Below, piece after piece: positions 1 to 6,194 of a stretch of 64,000 nucleotides of DNA. The position numbers and the translations under genes are program-made. This stretch comes from Synechococcus sp. PCC 7336 (GTDB lineage Bacteria; Cyanobacteriota; Cyanobacteriia; Thermostichales; PCC-7336), in the NCBI RefSeq assembly GCF_000332275.1, contig NZ_CM001776.1, positions 1,163,268 through 1,227,267 of the forward strand, given 5' to 3'. Position 1 is the first letter of the stretch, and each line of letters starts with the position of its first letter. The notes under the pieces are model-generated. The model was given only the letters and a program-made list of their open reading frames with translations, ran no database searches and was not told the DNA's origin.

Positions 1-136
1 TAATATCGTGCTCGATAGTAATAGAGTCCTGTTTCATCATCAAACTCCCGCCCCGTATACCCGAAGCGGAAATCGATATCAGGTGTCGTCTCATTCGTAA
101 TGTTACCAAAACTGTCATAGCTGATGTGATTGACAA
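1..136 (-). pseudogene. Displaced RHS core fragment (orphan tip start), cut by window edge
   Basis: These 136 bases are identical to 6979-7114 inside the large rhs gene and lie in the same orientation. Read on the minus strand they encode the end of the RHS core, including the stretch around YDSFGNIT and GYTGREFDDETGLYYYRARY. Identity stops abruptly at 136. Just upstream in the same frame there is a TGA stop (about 146-148) and no start codon, so the fragment has no start of its own. The arrangement matches the displaced or orphan tips known downstream of rhs genes, where a core remnant carries an alternative C-terminal toxin. Any toxin would lie at coordinates below 1 and cannot be seen. The repeat may also extend beyond the window. 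Confidence 0.85.
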
Positions 137-267
137 AACAGTTGAGTCAGAGGCACTTTACGCTTCGGATGTTGTTGCCACCTATGAGCCCTGGCATTGA
201 GCAGCTAAGGAAAAACGATAGGTAGTTAGTTCTGTAAAAGCCCCCTGACGCGGGATGTGAATCAAGT

Positions 268-1335
268 CTACTGCTCATCTGACAGTTCGGCAGCTAAGGT
301 GGCGAATAACTCATCGGCAGTTGCCGGAGCGGGCTCGTCCCAGTTCACCGTCAGCGAGCGGTCCGAGCGAGCGGGATGGGTGAGGGTGTGAACCTGCTTG
401 AGCTTCTTAATCGATACCTGAGTGTAGAGCTGAGTCGTGGCGAGATTGACATGACCTAGCATCGCTTGAATATCGCGAATATCGGCCCCATTCTCGTGCA
501 TGAGCGTTGCCATGGTGTGGCGGAATAAATGACAGCTACCCGTCTTGCCGATATCTGCTTTATCGACGTAGGCGCGCACCAATTGGGTGAGCCGATTGGG
601 AGTAAACGGCTCCCCGAGATGAGAGAGGAACAAACAGCCATCTTCATGACCGCAACAAAGATGGGGCCGCACATCCGCAAGATACTTCTCAATCCAAGCC
701 ACCGCACGAGCGCCAATGGGAATCATACGGTCCTTGCGTCCTTTTCCCTGACGCACCATCAAGGTGCCCCGTTGGCTATCGAGGTCTTCGAGGGCGAGCT
801 GGAGCAGCTCCTGACGGCGAATACCAGTGCTGTAGAAAGTTTCGAGGATGGCCCGGTCTCGCAGGCCCGTTGCTGTGCGGACATCGGGCTGGCTGAGTAC
901 CTGCTCGGCTTCTGGTTGGGAGAGAACCGCTTTAGGCAAGCGGTTCTCTAGTTTGGGTAACTCCAGCTCGCTGGCGGGGTTGTAGAGGATGTGATTCTGA
1001 CGGGCCAACCACTTGAACCAGGCCCGGATGGCGACCAAGGAGTGGTGTTGGGAGCGGAAGGTCAGCGGTTTGCCGTTGACTTGGCGGTAGTGGTAGAGAT
1101 GGCGCTGGTAGCGTTCCAAAATCGGCTTGGTGATTTCGCAGGGTCGTAGCAGAGAGCGCTGGGCGCACCAGTTGATGAACTGGCTCAAGCGGACCCGACG
1201 AGTGCGGATGGTGCCGGGGGAGTAGTTACGCACGCTCAGCCACTCAAAGTAGCGCTCCATCAGACAGACAAAGCCTTGGGGGTCGGCGATGTTGGGCACA
1301 TCAGGGAAGGATGGTGGTGGGCGCTTGCGGGGCAT
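268..1335 (-). CDS. Tyrosine recombinase/integrase (XerC/XerD-like)
   Basis: A 355-aa site-specific recombinase. The N-terminal part (about residues 20-125) is the SAM-like core-binding domain; the catalytic domain follows. The catalytic set is visible: Arg in GIRRQEL, Lys in GKGRKD, HLFRH, GHVN, and the nucleophilic Tyr near residue 304 in TTQLYT. It is full length for the family. The ATG at 1335 has no clear Shine-Dalgarno sequence. It lies downstream of the primase-helicase gene on the same strand, with 103 bp between them, and is the last gene before the displaced RHS fragment. This suggests it is the integrase of a small mobile element rather than the host chromosome-dimer recombinase, but no attachment site could be identified. 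Activity on dimer sites or integron-like sites cannot be excluded. Confidence 0.9.
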   Translation of the reverse strand: MPRKRPPPSFPDVPNIADPQGFVCLMERYFEWLSVRNYSPGTIRTRRVRLSQFINWCAQRSLLRPCEITKPILERYQRHLYHYRQVNGKPLTFRSQHHSLVAIRAWFKWLARQNHILYNPASELELPKLENRLPKAVLSQPEAEQVLSQPDVRTATGLRDRAILETFYSTGIRRQELLQLALEDLDSQRGTLMVRQGKGRKDRMIPIGARAVAWIEKYLADVRPHLCCGHEDGCLFLSHLGEPFTPNRLTQLVRAYVDKADIGKTGSCHLFRHTMATLMHENGADIRDIQAMLGHVNLATTQLYTQVSIKKLKQVHTLTHPARSDRSLTVNWDEPAPATADELFATLAAELSDEQ

Positions 1336-1359
1336 GAGCGGCTCAGGAGGAGGGGAGTG

Positions 1360-1412
1360 AGTACGACGGGAAAGTACGACAAAAAGTACGGTTTTGAGAT
1401 AGGGGGGTACTG
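1360..1412. repeat. AGTACG direct repeats upstream of the integrase
   Basis: AGTACGAC occurs at 1360-1367 and 1373-1380, and AGTACGGT at 1385-1392, spaced 13 and 12 bp (about one helical turn). An inverted GTACT follows near 1407. Further GTAC-centred copies occur in the 3' end of the primase gene near 1457, 1480 and 1555. They may be an iteron, a recombinase arm site or an operator; the sequence does not decide. Confidence 0.5.
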
Positions 1413-1438
1413 TGTTTTTTTGGAGAAGTCAGCCAAAA

Positions 1439-4324
1439 TCAGGCTCTATGCCCGTTGAGTACTGGGTTTGAGGCACCCGTACTTGGCCCAAACTTGGGGG
1501 CAACTTGGGGCAAACTTGGCCCCTTCTTATGGAGGATTGGCCCATTCTTTTGCGTGTCGTACTCCTGTCTGAGATGGTCCAGGTCAATCAAGCCCATCTG
1601 ATGAGCGCCTGGTGCAGCAGGATTGCCGTCATAGAGCAGTTCGTATTGAAAGCTTTGGCCGCGACTGCCGGAATGGATCAGTAGATATTCCAACTCCGTG
1701 AGGCGGCGACAATGAACCTTGAGTTGTTGATCGCTCCAGCCAGTGCAACTGCGGATATCTTTGCGGCTAAAGCGATAGTCCGGTTGCGCGATATTCTGGC
1801 GGGTACAAACGTCAATGACCATCTGCTGAATCAACACCAGCAAGCGGCGAGTTTGGGGGGGTAACTCATCGAGAGAACGGCCTAAAACCTGATGGGCTAA
1901 GCGATTGGCAATCTCGATGTCATCCAGCGTCACCTCGATATATTCGACCCACCGACCGTTATGTTCCACCCGCTCAATCGGGCGCTGATGCTGGTGAAGC
2001 AACGCAATCGTCTGAATCAGCCCCAAATATTTCAGGTGGTCGCGGCGGGTGCGGGTGCGGGTGCTGACAAAGGTTAACTGCTCGGCGTAGGGATTAGCCA
2101 CTAAAAGAGGGCGTAACAGACGCTGAGCGTTTTGATGCAGCTTGAGAATGTCCTGCCGTTGCTGTTGGGCCAGCAGACCGGCTAGAGTTTTGTGCTGACG
2201 CTGGCGAGCGTGAATCGCTTCGGTTTGGGCTCGGCTTTCATTGACCGTCAGCACCAGACAGCGATTGAGTAATTCCTCATCGATATCGATAGCCGTCGTC
2301 GTCATCATCAACATCATCGGACCTTCGACTCGGTATTGCACCGTCTGGAGTTTGCCGGTGGTGACATCTTTGCCGGTGGAAGCAATGGTGATTTCTCCTT
2401 CTGACTGGAGAAGTTTGAGGGCGTAGCTGGCTTGGTCGGCTCCCTCTTGTTCAGCAATGGCCAGGATCTTGTGTTTGAGGTCGGTTTCTCCCATGTAGAA
2501 CAAACTCTGACCGGTCATGGCGGAATACTTGATTTGTGCTTCTGCCGGTATCAGAGCCAGGATGGCATCCATCAGCGAGCTTTTCCCGGCCGCGCTGGAG
2601 CTTTGAATCAGGACGGCTAAAGGCGCATCCAGTTTGCGACTAGTGGCGGCCAGATAGCCCACCAGTTTGTTGGTTTGTTCTCCGACGACGCCGCAACGGT
2701 CGAAGTCTTGCAAAATACGCTCGAGCAGGTTGGGCTGTTTGAGCAGCTCCAGAGCAGCTTTCAGTTCCGTCTGGCTCATGTGGGGGACTTGAGTTTTGGG
2801 CTTGAGGGCCTGCTGGATCTGTTGGTCTTGCAGCTCTTCTAATTGCAACAGCACTTGAGCGAGATCTGCTTTGAGGGTGTCGGTGGACAGACAGAGTTCG
2901 TGGCTGGCTTGTTTGAGAAAGGCGCTGCGGTGGCGGGCGTTGTAGAGGTCGAGGGTATCGACGTGGAAGGTCTTGTCGCGGCGGATCAGGAGGTTGAGCT
3001 TGAGTTGGTCGTAGCTGAGGTTTTTGTCTAGGCCCCGAATGCGGTAGTGACGTGTACCGAAGCTGAGTTTGATTTCGTGCTCTTGGATCTCGGTTTGAGG
3101 TAGCTCAGTGCTGGCTGCTGTCACCTCATCTTCTTCTGCTGGTGGTGGTGGCGAAGAGGGAGCAGCTAAAGGAGGGGGTTGAGGGGGAGTGGGAGAGGGA
3201 GTTGGAGCTTTGCCCAACCACTCAGCTTTGCGGATGGCAGCTCCCAGACGCTCGGCGGGGTCGGAGACGGCTTGAGCGTAGGCGTTGGCGTCCATGCCTT
3301 GGGGGAAGAGCAGGCGGAAGCATTCAATGCCTTTGTCCATCAAGGTTTCTGCCAGCTTCTCAGCCGCAGTATTACCGGCGCGGTCGCGGTCGTAAGCGAT
3401 GTAGACCCGTTGGATAGAGTGCTGCTCAAAAGCGGTTAGGTGGTCAAACGTAAAGCCGCTGGTGCCGTAGCTGCTGGTGACATTGCGGTAACCGTGGACC
3501 CAGAAGGTCATCGCGTCCATCAGGGATTCGCAGAGGATCGCTTGCGAGCTGGCGGCTAAGGCTGGCACATTCCAGACGCCGCGATGGGGACCGGGCAGAT
3601 AGAGATGCTGGGCAGTGCCTTTGCGCAAGGCTTTGCCAATTTTGCGACCGTAGACTTCCTCAATCACGCCTGTTGCACTGATGACCGGCACCACTAAACA
3701 GCCGTTGAAATGTTCGTGACCGCTGGAGCGCAGCAAGCCAATCTCTTGCAGTTGGGTGCGGATGGCCGCACCAGATTGGCGGTTCTTTTGGGGCAGCCGA
3801 TAGCTGAGGGTGCGGTTGGCGTAGCCCAATTTGAATTGCTGTAGTAGTTCGCTGCTGTGTAAGCCACGGCTTTGTAGGTAGGCCAGGGCATCGGGGGATT
3901 CCGTCAGAGTGCGGTGGTAATGGTCGATGACTTGGCGGAGTAGCCGCTGGTTATCGGGGTTGGCGGCTAAGGGTGGGAGTTTAGGGGTGCTGCTGCGTTT
4001 GATGGGTTTGCTGTTGGTGGGGTTATCGGCGTCGAGGTGGGGGAGGTCGTGTTTGAGCAGTTCGATGGCGTGGCGAAAGCTGACGGCTTCTCGTTTCATC
4101 ACCCAGTCGATGACGGAGCCGCCGGTTTGGCAGGCTCCCAGGCAGTGCCAGAGGTTGGTATCGGGGCTGATGACCAGGCTGGGGGTTTTGTCTTCGTGGA
4201 AGGGGCAGGTGGTTATCAGGTCCTGGCCGTGGTTCTTCAGGTTGTGGCCTTGGGCGGCTAAGAGGCGTTCGAGGCTGACATCGCTTTTGATGCGCTCGAT
4301 TAACTCGTCTGGGTAGCGGGGCAT
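1439..4324 (-). CDS. Mobile-element primase-helicase (CHC2 zinc finger, TOPRIM, AAA+)
   Basis: A 961-aa protein. A DnaG-type zinc finger uses C40, H43, C61 and C65 (TCPFH ... HCLGAC). A TOPRIM domain around residues 255-350 shows AILCESLMDA and VYIAYDRDRAG, the Glu and DxD metal ligands. A Pro-rich linker (about 375-395) follows. The C-terminal half is an ATPase with a Walker A SSSAAGKSSL near residue 578 and then a winged-helix-like end near residue 880. The ATG at 4324 follows an AGAGGAT ribosome site. The combination resembles replication proteins of phage satellites and integrated elements, such as P4 alpha, which combine primase and helicase. It is not the chromosomal dnaG, which lacks the ATPase half. 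The gene is divergent from the XRE regulator and followed by the integrase, so I read it as the element's replication protein. Helicase subfamily was not resolved. Confidence 0.85.
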   Translation of the reverse strand: MPRYPDELIERIKSDVSLERLLAAQGHNLKNHGQDLITTCPFHEDKTPSLVISPDTNLWHCLGACQTGGSVIDWVMKREAVSFRHAIELLKHDLPHLDADNPTNSKPIKRSSTPKLPPLAANPDNQRLLRQVIDHYHRTLTESPDALAYLQSRGLHSSELLQQFKLGYANRTLSYRLPQKNRQSGAAIRTQLQEIGLLRSSGHEHFNGCLVVPVISATGVIEEVYGRKIGKALRKGTAQHLYLPGPHRGVWNVPALAASSQAILCESLMDAMTFWVHGYRNVTSSYGTSGFTFDHLTAFEQHSIQRVYIAYDRDRAGNTAAEKLAETLMDKGIECFRLLFPQGMDANAYAQAVSDPAERLGAAIRKAEWLGKAPTPSPTPPQPPPLAAPSSPPPPAEEDEVTAASTELPQTEIQEHEIKLSFGTRHYRIRGLDKNLSYDQLKLNLLIRRDKTFHVDTLDLYNARHRSAFLKQASHELCLSTDTLKADLAQVLLQLEELQDQQIQQALKPKTQVPHMSQTELKAALELLKQPNLLERILQDFDRCGVVGEQTNKLVGYLAATSRKLDAPLAVLIQSSSAAGKSSLMDAILALIPAEAQIKYSAMTGQSLFYMGETDLKHKILAIAEQEGADQASYALKLLQSEGEITIASTGKDVTTGKLQTVQYRVEGPMMLMMTTTAIDIDEELLNRCLVLTVNESRAQTEAIHARQRQHKTLAGLLAQQQRQDILKLHQNAQRLLRPLLVANPYAEQLTFVSTRTRTRRDHLKYLGLIQTIALLHQHQRPIERVEHNGRWVEYIEVTLDDIEIANRLAHQVLGRSLDELPPQTRRLLVLIQQMVIDVCTRQNIAQPDYRFSRKDIRSCTGWSDQQLKVHCRRLTELEYLLIHSGSRGQSFQYELLYDGNPAAPGAHQMGLIDLDHLRQEYDTQKNGPILHKKGPSLPQVAPKFGPSTGASNPVLNGHRA

Positions 4325-4361
4325 AGGTTATCCTCTCAGATTGCCGTCAAGGCTCATTCAT

Positions 4362-4378
4362 GATATATTTAGCATATC
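4362..4378. promoter_or_regulatory. Candidate operator between the primase gene and the XRE regulator
   Basis: GATATATTTAGCATATC is an inverted repeat (GATAT, 7-bp spacer, ATATC) in an AT-rich patch between the divergent primase-helicase and XRE genes. Its position fits an autoregulatory operator for the HTH protein. No binding data are implied. Confidence 0.35.
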
Positions 4379-4452
4379 TTTTTGCATCTATTCAAGCACT
4401 CATTTCAGATTGTAAGGAATATACTACTGAGGCTGTAGTTCTGGCTTTGCCT

Positions 4453-4797
4453 ATGGGCTTCGCTGAGCGTGTCCTGAAGTTGCGCAAGCAGAAAAGATGG
4501 ACCCAACAGGAGTTAGCTGACCGAGTCGGCGTACGTGTCCTGCAAATTCGTCGCTACGAAAGTGGAACTTCCAAGCCAACTCTGGAGGCTATCCGAAAGT
4601 TGGCTCTGGCTTTCAATATCAGTGCTGATGCGTTGGTGTTTGATGATGATGAGCGTGGCCCTGAAGATGAGTTAAAGTTGCAGTTCGAGGCGGTCTCTCA
4701 GATGCCAGAGGAGGAAAAGAAGATTATCCGAGCTTTACTCGACGGTATGATTATCAAATATCAGACCAGTCAAATGGTGAAAAACTGGAGTGCTTAA
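4453..4797 (+). CDS. XRE-family HTH transcriptional regulator
   Basis: A 114-aa protein from the ATG at 4453. The frame is open upstream to 4360, but the extra 31 residues do not look like part of the family. The helix-turn-helix spans about residues 3-58, with LRKQKRWTQQELADRVGV, then RRYESGTSKPTLEAIRKLA. This is the Cro/C1 fold with the typical ISADALVFDD end of the domain. The C-terminal tail (about 75-105) is a charged helix that could mediate dimerisation. It is divergent from the primase-helicase gene and immediately followed by the DUF6888/DUF6887 pair. By position it is a candidate repressor of the mobile block, comparable to phage and ICE repressors. Its target is inferred only. Confidence 0.85.
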   Translation: MGFAERVLKLRKQKRWTQQELADRVGVRVLQIRRYESGTSKPTLEAIRKLALAFNISADALVFDDDERGPEDELKLQFEAVSQMPEEEKKIIRALLDGMIIKYQTSQMVKNWSA

Positions 4798-4808
4798 GGA
4801 GTGAGGAG

Positions 4809-4994
4809 TTGGTAACCCCCGAACAAGCGATTCAAGCTGTGGTTTTATGTCAGTGGTTTTCGAATGGATATCAGCCGATTAATGTATTTCGCTTTGATGT
4901 GAACCTTGAGACGATTTATATTCAAGGTGGGGTGACGGACAGTATGGTAATTGTTATTTTTTCGGATGGACGTTGGAGGTTTTACAATGACTAA
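4809..4994 (+). CDS. DUF6888-type small protein
   Basis: A 61-aa protein with a probable TTG start at 4809, chosen because a GGAGTGAGGAG ribosome site precedes it and because the translation then begins VTPEQAIQAV, matching the start of its paralogue near 38688. The C-terminal half reads FRFDVNLETIYIQGG and DGRWRFYND, a small beta-rich fold with no known activity. Family assignment is from memory of short cyanobacterial proteins and was not searched. The stop overlaps the next start by 8 bases, so the two are translationally coupled. The same pair recurs at 38688-39067. Confidence 0.7.
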   Translation: MVTPEQAIQAVVLCQWFSNGYQPINVFRFDVNLETIYIQGGVTDSMVIVIFSDGRWRFYND

Positions 4995-5190
4995 TCTGAA
5001 GCAGTTAACGATTAAAGAACTGAAGCAATTCATCTCAGAGAATCGTGCAGATGATGACAAGTGCAGCGCTGCGTTGGGTGAATTGTTAACTCGCGACACT
5101 GATGGGCCGATCTATCCGGCGAATATGCCGAGGGAAGAGATGCAGCGTGTGTTGCAAGAAAAGTTAGAGCAAGTGAAACGGGCTCAATAG
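4987..5190 (+). CDS. DUF6887-type small protein
   Basis: A 67-aa, highly charged helical protein starting MTNLKQLTIKELKQFISENR. The ATG at 4987 overlaps the end of the DUF6888 gene. The pattern 'xELxxxxxxxRxDD' is shared with the protein at 38858-39067. The stop codon lies inside a 17-bp hairpin. Function is unknown. The tight two-gene overlap and the small sizes recall toxin-antitoxin or adaptor pairs, but nothing in the sequence proves this. Confidence 0.7.
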   Translation: MTNLKQLTIKELKQFISENRADDDKCSAALGELLTRDTDGPIYPANMPREEMQRVLQEKLEQVKRAQ

Positions 5191-5210
5191 CAATATTGAG
5201 CCCGTTTCAC
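5173..5210 (+). terminator. Long perfect hairpin at the end of DUF6887
   Basis: GTGAAACGGGCTCAATA (5173-5189) pairs perfectly with 5194-5210 across the 4-base loop GCAA. The DUF6887 stop codon is in the left arm. There is no clear U-tract on the plus strand, so it may be a bidirectional terminator or an mRNA-stabilising hairpin. Confidence 0.6.
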
Positions 5211-5496
5211 CTCGAAGGTGAGGGCAGGTTTACCTGCTCTTACCTTTGAGGGCCAAAGAAATCTTCAAGGGTCATGCCTGCTGGTTTTATCCCCGCGCCA
5301 AGCAGCTACGGCGGGTGGGTGGGTGCGTTGCCCCCGCTTCGTTGATGGCACTGTTGGGCATTAGCGGGGTTGCGCGGGGGCGGCTTGGCGCGAATTGGGA
5401 GGCGCGATTAGCGCGGGTGGGGGGACTAGCATTACCGTTGCACGCAGTGCGCTTGATCACCGGCGATGCGGAACAGGCGGAGCGCAGCGACTTCAT
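5211..5496. repeat. Gene-free GC-rich patch with nested inverted repeats
   Basis: No gene is credible here. A second hairpin (AAGGTGAGGGCAGGT at 5215-5229 with 5232-5246, imperfect) is followed by a G/C-rich segment. In it, CGCGCCAAGC (5294-5303) is inverted at 5383-5392, enclosing CCCCGCT (5332-5338) inverted at 5363-5369. Composition contrasts sharply with the AT-rich gene at 5497-6165. This looks like a dispersed non-coding repeat or MITE-like relic; copies elsewhere in the genome cannot be checked here. Confidence 0.5.
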
Positions 5497-6165
5497 TTAC
5501 ATATCAGCCTCGGGCTTGTTTCCAGGAGTGGTGGTAGGGTTTGTCCAGTCTGACAAAGAAGGAGGATGCTCATGTAACCTGACACTGACAAAAAAACCAG
5601 AAATTTCAAAACTAGGATCGCCACCACCACGAGTAATTTGTCTTGTTAGAGCCCCTCCAGGGTTGATTGAGACAACTTTCGAGCCGTGTAGCAACATCTC
5701 ATTAACCTCCTCGGTACCAAAGAAGGTAATCCCCCCTTGCTTAGAAAAGCGCAAGCCCACATCAACTTCTCGAATAATCCACCTACTTATTTTGAAAGGT
5801 TGGCCACTTCTTTCTGCCAACCAAGGGAACCAATCATTCCTTGCCTGTCCTTGAATTAACTCAATTTCACATAACAGTTGATCGATCTCCGCAAATAAAT
5901 TACTTGTGTTAAAAAATAAATAATCTGTCTCAGAATAGTTTGTTGTCACTGATGCTTCAAGTAGATTACCATCAAGACTCTTGAGTAAAACTTGAAAGCC
6001 TTCATACGATAGTTTTTCTGAAATAGACCCTAAATTGGTCTCAGAAGAGATAGCCCTCTTCAAGGTTATCGACCACTCTCTTTGAAATCGATCTTCTGAG
6101 ATCTGAATCAAATCGGGATAGTTTTTAGTGACCAGTTTAAAACTTGAATAGTCTTTGGAAGACAT
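5497..6165 (-). CDS. Candidate immunity protein for the RHS toxin tip
   Basis: A 222-aa protein of no family I recognise. It starts MSSKDYSSFKLVTKNYPD and has a C-terminal region with GGITFFGTEEVNEMLLHGSK. It lacks a signal peptide and membrane segments, so it is probably cytoplasmic. It begins 29 bp after the stop of the giant rhs gene on the same strand, the classical place for an immunity gene. The DNA is much more AT-rich than the neighbours and shows no HIP1 site, as does the adjoining toxin tip. This suggests tip and immunity gene arrived together by transfer. Assignment as immunity rests on position only. Confidence 0.65.
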   Translation of the reverse strand: MSSKDYSSFKLVTKNYPDLIQISEDRFQREWSITLKRAISSETNLGSISEKLSYEGFQVLLKSLDGNLLEASVTTNYSETDYLFFNTSNLFAEIDQLLCEIELIQGQARNDWFPWLAERSGQPFKISRWIIREVDVGLRFSKQGGITFFGTEEVNEMLLHGSKVVSINPGGALTRQITRGGGDPSFEISGFFVSVRLHEHPPSLSDWTNPTTTPGNKPEADM

Positions 6166-6194
6166 GGCTTAAATCCTCAGTAATATAAATATAT

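Noticed and set aside
137-267. Possible attachment site: GCAGCTAAGG near 210 versus GCAGCTACGG near 5302
   Set aside because: Nine of ten bases with a different context is no better than chance over this distance, and one copy also recurs inside the integrase gene (near 288).
5246-5854. 202-codon open frame on the plus strand, antisense to the immunity gene
   Set aside because: It runs through the GC-rich repeat patch and then antisense to a gene with coherent protein features; no ribosome site or family pattern.
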